DNA of 64,000 nucleotides from Bubalus kerabau (lineage: Eukaryota; Chordata; Mammalia; Artiodactyla; Bovidae): positions 58,652,501 through 58,716,500 of the forward strand of contig NC_073637.1 of assembly GCF_029407905.1 (NCBI RefSeq), read 5' to 3'. The notes below the pieces were generated by a model that saw only the letters and a program-made list of their open reading frames with translations, had not been told where the DNA came from and searched no databases. The position numbers were made by a program, and so were the translations under genes. This document shows, piece by piece, positions 43,408 through 53,404 of this stretch. Each line of letters begins with the position of its first letter. Within the stretch, counting starts at the first letter, position 1.

Positions 43408-44334
43408 CTAGAGAATATCCTTTAGTATTTGTTGGAGAGCTGGTTTGGTGGTGCAGAATTCTCTCAGCTTTTGCTTGTCTGAAAAGCTTTTGATTTCTCC
43501 TTCATACTTGAATGAGATCCTTGCTGGGTACAATAATCTGGGCTGTAGATTATTTTCTTTCATCATTTTAAGTATGTCTTGCCATTCCCTCCTGGCTTGA
43601 AGAGTTTCTATTGAAAGATCAGCTGTTATCCTTATGGGAATTCCCTTGTGTGTTATTTGTTGTTTTTCCCTTGCTGCTTTTAATATTTGTTCTTTGTGTT
43701 TGATCTTTGTTAATTTGATTACTATGTGTCTTGGGGTGTTTCGCCTTGGGTTTATCCTGTTTGGGACTCTCTGGGTTTCTTGGACTTGGGTGATTATTTC
43801 CTTCCCCATTTTAGGGAAGTTTTCAACTATTATCTCCTCAAGTATTTTCTCATGGTCTTTCTTTTTGTCTTCTTCTTCTGGGACCCCTATGATTCGAATG
43901 TTGTAGCGTTTAATATTGTCCTGGAGGTCTCTGAGATTGTCCTCATTTCTTTTAATTCGTTTTTCTTTTGTCCTCTCTGATTCATTTATTTCTACCATTC
44001 TATCTTCTAATTCACTAATCCTATCTTCTGCCTCTGTTATTCTACTATTTGTTGCCTCCAGAGTGTTTTTAATTTCACTTATTGCATTATTCATTATATA
44101 TTGACTCTTTTTTATTTCTTCTAAGTCCTTGTTAAACCTTTCTTGCATCTTCTCAATCCTTGCCTCCAGGCTATTTATCTGTGATTCCATTTTAATTTCA
44201 AGATTTTGGATCAATTTCACTATCATTATTCGGAATTCTTTATCAGGTAGATTCCCTATCTCTTCCTCTTTGGTTTGGTTTGGTGGGCATTTATCCTGTT
44301 CCTTTATCTGCTGGCTATTCCTCTGTCTCTTCAT
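43408..44334 (-). CDS. L1 ORF1 protein (RNA-binding chaperone)
   Basis: 308 codons, uninterrupted. ORF1p trimers coat L1 RNA and act as a nucleic-acid chaperone in the cytoplasmic RNP. Layout: charged N-terminus (1-35), long heptad-rich coiled coil (about 40-140, 'LEARIEKMQERFNKDLEEIK', 'RISELEDRMVEINESERTKE'), RRM-like domain (about 140-230, 'NIRIIGVPEEEDKK', 'TPRHIVIKLTKI') and C-terminal domain (about 230-300, 'ITADLSIETLQARREW', 'ISFKYEGEIKSFSDK'). The start ATG has A at -3. The TAG stop at 43408-43410 lies 51 bases before the ORF2 ATG. The same frame stays open for 16 codons after TAG and ends with a TAA touching that ATG. It looks capable of being translated. Confidence 0.92.
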   Translation of the reverse strand: MKRQRNSQQIKEQDKCPPNQTKEEEIGNLPDKEFRIMIVKLIQNLEIKMESQINSLEARIEKMQERFNKDLEEIKKSQYIMNNAISEIKNTLEATNSRITEAEDRISELEDRMVEINESERTKEKRIKRNEDNLRDLQDNIKRYNIRIIGVPEEEDKKKDHEKILEEIIVENFPKMGKEIITQVQETQRVPNRINPRRNTPRHIVIKLTKIKHKEQILKAAREKQQITHKGIPIRITADLSIETLQARREWQDILKMMKENNLQPRLLYPARISFKYEGEIKSFSDKQKLREFCTTKPALQQILKDIL

Positions 44335-44882
44335 CTTGTTTAAATTGCTGAGTTTGGGGTGTCCTTTCTGTATTCTGGCAGTTTGTGGAGTTCTCTTTAT
44401 TGTGGCGTTTCCTCGCTGTGTGTGGGTTTGTACAGGTGGCTTGTCAAGGTTTCCTGGTTAGGGAAGCTTGTGTCGATGTTCTGGTGGATGGGGCTGTATT
44501 TCTTCTCTCTGGAGTGTAATGAAATGTCCAGTAATGAGTTATGAGATGTCTATGGTTTTGGGGTGACTTTGGGCAGCCTGTATCTTGAAGCTCAGGGCTG
44601 TGTTCCTTTGTTGCTGGAGAATTTGCTTGTTATGTTTTTCCCTGGAACTTGTTGGCCCTTGTGTGGTGCTTGGTTTCAGTGTCGGTATGGAGGCGTTTGA
44701 TGAGCTCCTGTCAATTAATGTTCCTTGGAGTCAGGAGTTCCCTGGAGTCAGGGATTGGACTTAAGCCTCCTACTTCCAGTTATCGGTCTTAATTTTACAG
44801 TAGTTTCAAAACTTCTCCTTCTATACAGCACCACTGATAAAACATCTACGTTAAAGATGAAAAGTTTCTCTACTGTGAGGGT

Positions 44883-45310
44883 CACTCAGAGAGGTTCACA
44901 GCGTTACATGGAGAAGAGAAGAGGGAGGAGGGAGTTAGAGGTGACCCAAATGAGATGAGGTGGAATCAATAGTGGAGAGAGTGGGCTAGCCAGTAGTCAC
45001 TTCCTTATGTGCACTCCACAACTGGACCACTCAGAGATGTTCACGGAGTTATACAGGGAAGAGAAGAAGGAGGCAGGAGACAGAGGTGGCCAGAAGGATA
45101 AAAGGGGGAAATGAAAAGGCGGGAGACAGATCCAGCCAGTAATCAGTTCCTTAAGTGTTCTCCACCGTCTGGAACACACAGAAATTCACAGAGTTGGGTA
45201 GAGTAGAGAGGGGTTAGGGAGGAGACACAGGCGACCTGGTGGAGAAAAAGGAGAGTCCAAAGGGAGAGAGAGCAGTCAAGCCAGTAATCTCGTACACTAG
45301 TGAAAAATGG
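44883..45310 (-). repeat. Three imperfect tandem units (about 146 bases) in L1 5' UTR
   Basis: Units begin near 44883, 45028 and 45175, each with a 'cactcagag'-like word, a purine-rich centre ('agaggtggccagaaggat' type) and a 'ccagtaatc'/'ccagtagtc' word near the end. Start offsets are 145 and 147 bases. Confidence 0.7.
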
Positions 45311-45334
45311 GTCCTGAAGATTGGGTTCTTAAAG

Positions 45335-45960
45335 GTACAAAATTGGTAAGAAATACATAAAAACAAAAATTAGAAATTAGAGTAGAGTTTGGAATTTCCA
45401 AAATGCGATGTTAATGAAAAGGAGAAGGAAAAGAAAGAGAGAAAAAACGAACAAAGAAAAACAAACAAGGTCGTGAAAGTAATAAAGAAACTACAGGTAC
45501 AAAATTGATAACTAATACCAAACAGCAAAAATTAAAAATCCAGAGTAGAGTTTGGAATTTCAAAAATACAACGTTAAAAAAAAAAAAAAAAAAGAAGAAG
45601 AAGAAAAATAAAGAGAGAAAACAAACAAACCAACAAAAACAATGTCGCAAAAATTATAAAGAAAATACAGGTACAAAATTGATATCAAATACCAAAAAGC
45701 ATAAATTAAAAATCTTGAGTAGAGTTTGGAATTGCAGATATACGATGTTATATAAAAGAAGAAGAGAAAGAAACAGAGGAAAAAAAAAAAAGTCACAGCA
45801 ATTATGAAAAAAACTATAGGTACAAAATTGATAACATATATCAAAAGGCTAAAATTAAAAATCTAGAGTAGAGTTTGGAATTTCAAAAATGCAATGTTAA
45901 AGAAAAGAAGAAAAAGAAAAAAGAAAAAAAAAAAAAAAAAAAAACCACGGTCAAAAAATT
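45335..45960 (-). repeat. Four imperfect A-rich tandem units in L1 5' UTR
   Basis: AGTAGAGTTTGGAATT starts at 45381, 45544, 45718 and 45867, giving offsets of 163, 174 and 149 bases. Each is preceded by 'aggtacaaaattg' and followed by an A/G run of variable length. Length variation is mostly in the A-runs. Confidence 0.85.
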
Positions 45961-46384
45961 ATAAAATATATATATGAAGTTTGCTGAAGAAGAAAAAAAA
46001 AAAATAGGGTCTTTTTTTTTTTTTTTGCAAAGTAATAGTTATAAAAGTGAAAATTAAAGGACAATAGAGGACTTAAAAAAAATTTTTTTTTAATTAAAAA
46101 AAAAAAAGAAAGATTGATCGTAAAAATAGTAAAAATATATCTAGGTCTTTCTCTGGTTTTGTTGTGAGTATTGTGGGTTCAGTTCATTTTTGGCAGTTCC
46201 TTAGTCCGACTTATATTTCTCAAGATCTATAGGCCCCTTCCTATGTAATCCGTAGTAACCACAGGGTTTTAATCTATGGCCTGTAGCTTCCAAGGAGTTT
46301 CCCTCTGTTAGAGCTTCTTCTGTTTGCTGGTCTCTTCAGTGTCTGGTTCCCGCCCTGACACAAAGGGGACGGTGGAGGACCCTA

Positions 46385-46407
46385 TTTTTTTTTTTTTTTT
46401 TTTTTTT
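46385..46407. repeat. Poly-T run inside L1 5' UTR
   Basis: 23 T on the + strand (poly-A in the sense of the L1), between the A-rich repeats and the CpG-rich promoter part. A second T run is at 46013-46026. Confidence 0.8.
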
Positions 46408-47550
46408 AATTTAGGCTCACTTGTTCAGCCGCGCTGTGGGGAGGGAGGGAGGGATGCTGCAAACATATAACACTGGCGTGCGCTCGAAGTGCCTCGGCCA
46501 CACTGGGTCTGCCCCCGCTCACGGCGCGTGTAGCCTCCCTGCCCACACTGCTTGGGCTCTAGGTTGTTCCGCCGGGAACAATCAGAGGCCGGCCCTGGAC
46601 TGAGCTCCCAGGTCCAAGCCGCTCAAGTTCAGGCACTCGGGTAGTCCTCAGAGGCGCAGACTCGGTTGGGCCTGCGTTTTGTGTTCTTCCCAGGTCGAGC
46701 AGCTCAGGCGATGAGGTGCTTGGCGGGCACCAATGCTGCGACTTATCGCCTCCCCGCCACTCGGTTATCTGGGTGTAAAACCGGCGCACCTTCTCAGGCA
46801 GATGTTGACCGTCCAGACCCCCAAGAAGTTTTAGTTAGCAAAGAAGCCTGCTTACAGTTTTATAGATAGTGTCTCTCTGGGGCTGCGATTGCCCCCTTCC
46901 GGCTCTGGTTGCCTGTCACCGGAGGGGGAGGTCTGCAGCCGGCTATCTCTGTTCAGTCCTTTGTTCTGTGCGCGGGCCTGGCGGTGTCTTAGGTTAGGGC
47001 TGGCTTTTCGCGTGGTAGATATCCCACAGTCTGGTTTGCTAGCCCAAATTATTTCGCTCAGATAGCGCTCAGGACATTCGGCCCGATTCTTACTCTAAGG
47101 GACACAGCCCGCGCCGCACTTCCCTGCCCAGCCCCCGCTTGCTAATGGCGTGTGCAGGCGTCTGCGCTGCTTCTCCGCTGGGGGAGTTCCCGTAGGGCTC
47201 ACAATCCGCGATTTTTAATTGTTTATTTTTTTTTTCCCCCTCCCTTTTATGTTGCCCTCTGTGCTTCCAAAGCTCGGCACAGATTCGGCAGTGAGAGGGT
47301 TTCCTGGTGTTTGGAAACTTCTCTCTTTTTAAGACTCCCTTCCCGGGACGGAACTCCGTCCCTCCCTCTTTTGTCTCTTTTTTTGTCTTTTATATTTTTT
47401 CCTACCTCCTTTCGAAGAGTTGGGCTGCTTTTCTGGGTGCCTGATGTCCTCTGCCGGCATTCGGAAGTTGTTTTGTGGAATTTACTCGATGTTTAAATGC
47501 TCTTTTGATGAATTTGTGGGGGAGAAAGTGTTCTCCCGTCCTACTCCTCC

Positions 47551-47559
47551 GCCATCTTG
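47551..47559 (-). promoter_or_regulatory. YY1-type site at L1 5' end
   Basis: CAAGATGGC in the sense of the element, 12-20 bases from its first base. In other mammalian L1s, YY1 bound here positions the transcription start at the element end; the role here is inferred by position and sequence. Confidence 0.7.
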
Positions 47560-47584
47560 GCTCCTCCCCCCTCCACTTCTTTTT

Positions 47585-48004
47585 GAAATATGTTGCTCTC
47601 AGAGTACTATGAGTAACAATGAAAAGAATAAAGAGGAAGAAACGTGTCTCTGCAATATCAAGTTGAGCATCCCTGAAAATGAAATGGAGACTTAGTGATT
47701 ACAAAGTGATTAGAAGAAGTATCTGTTGACAAAAATTCTTGACAAATATGACTCCCCATTTCACCACATCAGGAAGCACATAAGGCAACTTGTTCTGTTT
47801 TTGGTGGTGATACTCAGTTTGATCCCTTGGTTAATGTGGATTTGACCAAATCTCCTCACTATAAAGGCAACTTCCCCCTTTGGAATTAGTAAGTAATCTC
47901 CTGGGTGATATTTTTCCCAATAAACTTTTACCTAATGGTATTAGTTGATGATGGTCCCTGCCTGAATTAAATGATTGTATCAATGATGGAAAAATGGCAT
48001 GTCT
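47585..48004. other. Unassigned DNA, no gene seen
   Basis: Pre-insertion sequence downstream of the L1 5' end. No motif or repeat recognised. Confidence 0.4.
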
Positions 48005-48012
48005 AATTGTAT

Positions 48013-48173
48013 AGCCTGCCAGGCTCCTCTGTCCATGGAATTTTCCAGGCAAGAATACTGGAGTGGGTTGCCTCCCGGGGATAGTCCAGGCCCAGAGATT
48101 GAACCTACATTTCCTGTGTCTCCTGCATTGCAGGCAGATTCTTTACCCTCTGAGCCATCGAGGAGGAAGCCCA
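48013..48173 (-). mobile_element. Truncated Bov-tA SINE
   Basis: Reverse strand, lacking the first part of the tail. Runs from 'agcctgccaggctcctctg' to 'gagccatcgaggaggaagc'. Candidate target duplication AATTgTAT / AATTaTAT at 48005-48012 and 48174-48181. Confidence 0.85.
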
Positions 48174-48181
48174 AATTATAT

Positions 48182-49465
48182 GACCATAGTCATTCAAATG
48201 CAGATTAAAGGATATTCCATAAGAAAACTGGCTTTGATTCTAAAAATCTGAATGTCAAGAAAGACAAAAAATAGTGGGGAAGGTGTTCCAAATTAAAAGG
48301 ACTAAAGAAACAACCAAATGCAGCCCACAGTTCTTAATTAGTTTCTGGATAGATGGAAAAACAGAACATTGGGGATGGCTGACAAAGGATGGATATAGAC
48401 AGCATATTAATAATAATGTTTTGTCCATGCTAAATTTCTGAGGTCTGACAATGATATTGTGAATATGTAAGACAATGTTCTTATTCTCCGAAGGTACATG
48501 CAGGATAATTGCATGTGAGGTATTGTGGTGTCTGCAACTTACTAGTAAAATAATTTACCAAATATGAGTGTATTATTTCTGTATCTTTCTATCTGTGGAT
48601 CTCTGTGTATATAGAAAGAGACAATGATGCATAGGTAGGGAGAGAAAGCAAGGGATATTATGATGTTTTTAAATAATTAGGTTAATTTTGAAATAACTTG
48701 TTCTTAGTGACTTATAAATACCAAGATAGGTGTTTATATTAATTATTTTAAGCTGTAAGTGCTTACAATGCTAGTGTCCTAAAGCATCTTCTAGAATCTG
48801 GAGTTCTTGAAATTCAGTTTTCCCAACTTATTGAAAATGAGACATTTATTCATGTCCCGTCTTTAAAGCCCTCCATTTCTTTTCAGGAATCAATTTCTTA
48901 ATATTAAAAAAAGATTTACTAGGATCTTCTTGCCTATCCCATATTCACTATTTTTTATTAATCTGTGATATTTTCTCTCTTCATGTCTTTATTTTTAATA
49001 AATATAAAATGCAAGCAGAAAATAAGTTTTCTCTTTCATCTATTGTTACATTATATCTTAAAAGTTGAGCTTAACAATGTCATCTTGTTAATTTTGATCT
49101 TAAAAAATGTTTCCCATAAACCTTAGGAAACTTTAGCCTTCTTCACATTTCTTTGTGATTTTTCTGTTTTTCTCATGAATATATCCTTTTGTACATGTTG
49201 CTTAAATGTTTAAATTCATCAGAGGACTTCCTATGAAACCTTATTGAATTCTATAGAATATCATATCGTTCATTTTTTTCCTCATTGAGATTATGTAAGT
49301 AGAGTTTTATTTTGAAAATATCCTCTTAATTCCTTTTCTAACTTAGAAATGTTGGCTGCAAAGCCAATCCTGTATCCTTCCAAACTTAAAAAAGAAATAC
49401 ATTCTTAAAGTCTTGGATTTCACTTCTACTGTTGCAGTTTCTATATATTCTATACTTATAAATCC
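48182..49465. other. Unassigned AT-rich DNA, no gene seen
   Basis: 1.3 kb with no repeat or coding signal recognised. Confidence 0.45.
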
Positions 49466-50669
49466 CTGAACTGTGAACTTCCAGATGTTCAAGCTGGTTT
49501 TAGAAAAGGCAGAGGAACCAGAGATCAAATTGCCAACATCCGCTGGATCGTGGAAAAAGAAGAGAGTTCCAGGAAAACATCTATTTCTGCTTTATTGACT
49601 ATGCCAAAGCCTTTGACTGTGTGGATCACAATAAACTGTGGGAAATTCTTCAAGAGATGGGAATACTAGATCACCTGACCTGCCTCTTGAGAAACCTATA
49701 TGCAGGTCAGGAAGCAACAGTTGGAACTGGACATGGAACAACAGACTGGTTCCAAATAGGAAAAGGAGTACGTCAAGGCTGTATATTGTCACCCTGCTTA
49801 TTTAACTTATAGGCAGAGTACATCATGAGAAACGCTGGGCTGGAGGAAGCACAAGCTGGAATCAAGATTGCCGGGAGAAATATCAATCACCTCAGATATG
49901 CAGATGACACCACCCTTATGGCAGAAAGTGAAGAGGAACTAAAGAGCCTCTTGATGAAAGTGAAAGAGGAGAGTGAGAAAGTTGGCTTAAAGCTCAACAT
50001 TCAGAAAACGAAGATCATGGCATCTGGTCCCATCACTTCATGGCAAATAGATGGGGAAACAGTGTCAGATTTAATTTTTTTGGGCTACAAAATCACTGCA
50101 GATGGTGATTGCAGCCATGAAATTAAAAGACGCTTACTCCTTGGAAGGAAAGTTATGACCAACCTAGATAGCATATTAAAAAGCAGAGACATTACTTTGC
50201 CAACAAAGGTCCGTCTAGTCAAGGCTATAGTTTTTCCAGTGTCATGTATGGATATGAGAGTTGGACTGTGAAGGAAGCTGAGCACTGAAGAATTGATGCT
50301 TTTGACCTGTGGTGTTGGAGAAGACTCTTGAGAGTCCCTTGGACTGCAAGGCTATCCAACCAGTCCATTTTGAAGGAGATCAGTCCTGGGTGTTCATTGG
50401 AGGGACTGATGCTAAAGCTGAAACTCCAATACTTTGGCCACCTGATGTGAAGAGTTGACTCATTGGAAAAGGCCCTGATGCTGGGAGGGATTGGGGGCAG
50501 GAGGAGAAGAGGATGACAGAGGATGAGATGGCTGGATGGCATCACCAACTCAATGGACATGAGTTTGGGTGAACTCTGGGAGTTGGTGATGGACAGGGAG
50601 GCCTGGCGTGCTGCAGTTCATGGGGTTGCAAAGAGTTGGACACAACTGAGCGACTAACTGAACTGAACA
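49466..50669 (+). mobile_element. 5'-truncated BovB LINE
   Basis: About 1.2 kb: from the middle of the reverse transcriptase ('VQAGFRKGRGTRDQIAN' region) to the normal BovB 3' end 'gcgactaactgaactgaac'. No poly-A. The target duplication is not clear. It is better preserved than the long copy at 23.7-28.2 kb. Confidence 0.9.
49480..50640 (+). pseudogene. BovB reverse transcriptase C-terminal half, few lesions
   Basis: Readable order: 'FRKGRGTRDQIANIRW', a frame change near 49550-49560, 'FCFIDYAKAFDCVDHNKLW', 'QEATVGTGHGTTDWFQIGKG', 'VRQGCILSPCLFNL', then an in-frame TAG at 49810-49812, then 'AEYIMRNAGLEEAQAGIKIAG' and the catalytic YADD at 49897-49908, which is intact. It continues to 'KVRLVKAIVFPVSCMD', where a second frame change occurs near 50240. 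A later part 'LKLKLQYFGHL' and the 'RRRR' region complete the C-terminus. The N-terminal endonuclease is absent. Confidence 0.85.
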
Positions 50670-51280
50670 TTATAATTCTCAGCAGATGCTTCCTTGTATT
50701 CCAGTTAAGTATTGAGTGTCTCCTTTTGCTGTTTCTGCTGTTGTCTGAAAGGTAGATTGTCAATAAGATAGGCCAAGGTTTATCTGACATACAAGGACAA
50801 AGAGTTCAGCCTCCTCCAACCGTGTACAGATACCTGCACTTGTCCTGTTTCTCTCCTTTGGATATTCTCCTCCAGCTCACAAACTCCTGGTCTCTCTTCA
50901 AGACCCAGGTCTTCTTACCACCTGTATCTTAGCTCTCTAGGATGAATCTCTTTCTTCTCTACCCCTAAGCACTTGGCAGTGTGCACAGAAAATACAACTT
51001 AAAATCCACAGCACCTTAGTGAATGAACAACAACACCTTTAAAGGCTCTCAGTGAACAAATCTAGGATAAGTTGAGCACAAACATAACATATGATAGTAC
51101 AATGAACAAAATCTGTGATTCCCTATGGATATAAACAAACAAGCAGACCAACAAATGAGGGAGAAGGGAAAGCTCATTCCAACGCCAGAATGCCCCCTGA
51201 TAAATGGAGACGAATGATGGAGTTAGAGAATCACCTTTGAGAGTAATCCAAAGAATAGTTGATTCAGGCAGGAATCATTG
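50670..51280. other. Unassigned DNA, no gene seen
   Basis: No repeat or coding signal recognised. Confidence 0.4.
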
Positions 51281-51490
51281 GGCTACACAGGTGGATCGGT
51301 GGCAAAGAATCCACCTGCAATGCATGAGACACAAGTTCAGTCCCTGGGTCAAGAAGATCCCCTGGAGGAGGAAATGGCAAACCACTCCAGTATTTTTTGC
51401 CTGGAGAATCCCATGGACAGAGGGGCCTGGTGGGCTACAGTGCATGGGGTTGCAAAGAGCTGGACACAACTTAGTGACTGCACAGGCATG
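51281..51490 (+). mobile_element. Bov-tA SINE
   Basis: Head 'gggctacacaggtggatcg', weak B box 'caagttcagtccctgggtc', tail 'gctggacacaacttagtgac' with a GCATGCAC tail. It abuts the BovB fragment that follows. Confidence 0.85.
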
Positions 51491-51499
51491 CACATCAAG

Positions 51500-52069
51500 C
51501 TAGTTCAGTTCAGTCACTCAGTCATGTCCGACTCTTTGGCACCCCATAGACTGCAGCACACCAGGCCTCCCTGTCCATCACCAACACCCAGAGTCTACTC
51601 AAACTCGTTTCCATTGAGTCGGTCATGCCATCCAACCATCTCATCCTCTGTCGTCCCCTTCTCCTCCCACCTTCAGTCTTTCCCAGCATCAGGGTCTTTC
51701 CCATCATCAGAGCTGATGAGTCAGCTTTTCTCATCAGGTGGCCACATATTGGAGTTTCAGCTTCAACATCAGTCCTTCCAGTGAATATTCAGGACTTATT
51801 TCCTTTAGGATAGACTTATTGGATCTCCTTGCAGTCCAAGGGACTCTCAAGAGTCTTCTCCAACACCACAGTTCAAAAGCATCAATTCTTCGGCGCTCAG
51901 CCTTCTTCACAGTCCAACTCTCACATCCATACCTAACCACAGGAAAAACCATAACCTTGACTAGATGAAACTTTGTTGGCAAAGTAATGTGTCTGCTTTT
52001 GAATATGCTATCTAGGTTGGTCATAACATTCCTTCCAAGGAGTAAGCGTCTTTTAATTTCATGGCTCCT
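51500..52069 (-). mobile_element. 5'-truncated BovB LINE
   Basis: Reverse strand, C-terminal part and 3' end only ('ttcagttcagtcactcagtc' at its 3' end). Translated pieces: 'SHEIKRRLLLGRNVMTNLDS', 'KVMVFPVVRYGCESWTVKKAE' and 'LLRVPWTARRSNKSILKEIS'. It has a frame change near 51734-51750. Candidate target duplication CATCAAG at 51493-51499 and 52070-52076. Confidence 0.88.
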
Positions 52070-52154
52070 CATCAAGGAATACTAAAACCAGTGTGGAAGT
52101 TTGAAGAACAGGATGGGTACTTAGTCTCACTATATCTCCTAAAAAAATATGTCT

Positions 52155-52305
52155 TCTGGAGCATCAGTTCCCAAGCTTTTTGGCACCAGGGACCAGTTTC
52201 ATGGAAGACAGTTTGTCCAGTGGGGGGAGGTGGGATGGTTCAGGCAGTAATGCCAGCAGTGTGGAGGGGGATGGTGCAGGTAACATGACTGATGTTTCAG
52301 GCAAT
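52155..52305 (+). repeat. Old interspersed repeat fragment, unnamed
   Basis: 'ctttttggcaccagggacc' and 'tcatggaagacagtttgtcc' are words of a common dispersed mammalian repeat. I cannot name the class from memory with confidence. Confidence 0.4.
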
Positions 52306-52313
52306 GTGAGCGA

Positions 52314-52532
52314 TAAAGTGAAAGTGAAAGCTGTTAGCCTGCTCAGCTGTGTCCTACTCTTTGTAACCCCATAGACTGTAGCCTGCCAGGCTCCTCTACA
52401 TGGAATTCTCCAGACAAGAATACTGGAATGGGTTGTCATTTCCTTCTCCAGGGCAACTTCCTGATCCAACCCAGGGATGGAACCTGGTCTCTTTCCTGTA
52501 TTACAGGCAGATCCTGTACCACCAGGGAGCTG
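52314..52532 (-). mobile_element. Bov-tA SINE
   Basis: Reverse-strand unit from 'gctcagctgtgtcctactc' to 'cctgtaccaccagggagc', preceded by 'gtgaaagtgaaag'. No clear target duplication. Confidence 0.85.
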
Positions 52533-53190
52533 CAGATGAAGCTTCGATCATTTCCTAACAGGTCTGGAGCCAGTATCAGCCCTGGGGTTGGGGCCCCTGT
52601 TATAGAGGATAAAATAGTGACCTTATAGAAACCTGGCAGGTACAACTTTAGCCAAGGGATCAAAATTAGTATCACCAGTATTGCAACCAGATTCATCAAG
52701 TGCTTCTTGATCAGCACAGAAAAGACCATACCATCAGTTCCTACATTATTCCCCAAATGTGAGATCAGTCACTCAAATAGATATCCTGTAAATAACTGAC
52801 TTGTTCTCTTCCAAAACATCAAACTCACAAAAAGGGAACTGTTCCAGAATAAGGGAGACTGATAGGTATGACAGCCTATTGCAATGCATAATCTTGGATG
52901 GGATTCTAGTCTAGGAAGAAAGTAGATAAAAGGAACAGTATTGGGGTAACTGAATATGGACTGCAGTTAGAACATAGTATTGCATTATATCAATATGGAA
53001 GATATTATAAGACAATGTCTTGTTTTAGAAATATATACTGAACACTGAAATTTCAGTGTAGAGTGTAATTTCAGTGTAGAATGTAACATCTACAACCTGT
53101 ACTCAAATGGTTCAGAAAACAGTATATGAATATATTTATATATACAGGCATAAATGTGGGACTCTATATACAAATCTATATTTGCAAATG
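52533..53190. other. Unassigned DNA, no gene seen
   Basis: Contains an 18-base imperfect tandem (unit 'aatttcagtgtagagtgt') near 53049-53086. A 106-codon - strand frame at 52436-52756 overlaps the SINE and is not a gene. Confidence 0.4.
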
Positions 53191-53404
53191 GGCTTCCCAG
53201 TTGGCGCTAGTGGTAAAGAATCTGCCTGTTGATGCAGGAGATGCCAGAGACACAGGTTCGATCCCGGGGTCAGGAAGATATTCTGGAGAAGGAAAGGGCA
53301 GCCCACCCCAGTATTTTTGCCTGGAAAGTTCCATGGACAGAGGAGCCTGGTGGGCTACAGTCTATGGGGTCTCAAGGAGTTGGACACGACTGAGCGAGCT
53401 CATG
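53191..53404 (+). mobile_element. Bov-tA SINE with good RNA polymerase III boxes
   Basis: Head 'ggcttcccagttggcgctag', A-box-like 'tggcgctagtgg', a near-ideal B box GGTTCGATCC at 53253-53262, tail to 'gacacgactgagcgagc'. No clear target duplication. Confidence 0.9.

Larger units (their letters stand above)
39183..47570 (-). mobile_element. Full-length L1 retrotransposon (L1-BT type)
   Basis: About 8.39 kb on the - strand and complete at both ends. In its own sense: 5' end at 47570 (GGGGGGAGGAGCCAAGATGG), 5' UTR to 44335, ORF1 at 44334-43408, ORF2 at 43356-39540, 3' UTR 39539-39202 and poly-A. Perfect 14-base target duplications flank it. L1s are non-LTR retrotransposons that copy themselves by target-primed reverse transcription. 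All hallmarks of a recent insertion are present. The visible defect is the ORF2 frame change after codon 23. The combination of complete length and so few lesions makes it the youngest-looking large element in the window. Confidence 0.97.
44335..47570 (-). promoter_or_regulatory. L1 5' UTR and internal promoter region
   Basis: 3.2 kb of non-coding leader. The outer 1.1 kb (46420-47570) is rich in CpG and GC, as in L1 internal promoters. The first bases carry CAAGATGGC (47551-47559), a YY1-type site at the conserved position for L1 start-site choice. Internally there are A-rich tandem blocks (45340-46130) and purine-rich repeats (44883-45310). Frames in this stretch (for example 47152-47496 +) have no coding features. 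Expression of the copy would also depend on methylation, which sequence cannot show. Confidence 0.8.

Noticed and set aside
43634..44461. Several + strand frames of 60-110 codons rich in Leu, Ile, Phe
   Set aside because: Antisense of the ORF1 coiled coil. Hydrophobic composition is a by-product of Lys/Glu-rich codons read backwards, not membrane proteins.
45411..45844. Phe-rich and Lys-rich frames on both strands
   Set aside because: They translate the A-rich tandem repeats of the L1 leader. No gene-like composition.
45335..45960. A-rich tandem array as CRISPR-like
   Set aside because: Unit spacing is irregular, units are fully related along their length with no unique spacers, and the context is an L1 leader in a mammalian genome.
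47152..47695. 114- and 91-codon + strand frames at the L1 5' end
   Set aside because: They run across the L1 leader in antisense and out into the flank. No known domain, no conserved start context.
53253..53262. Good B box as a sign of a tRNA gene
   Set aside because: It lies in the tRNA-like head of a Bov-tA SINE and there is no cloverleaf-forming 3' half.
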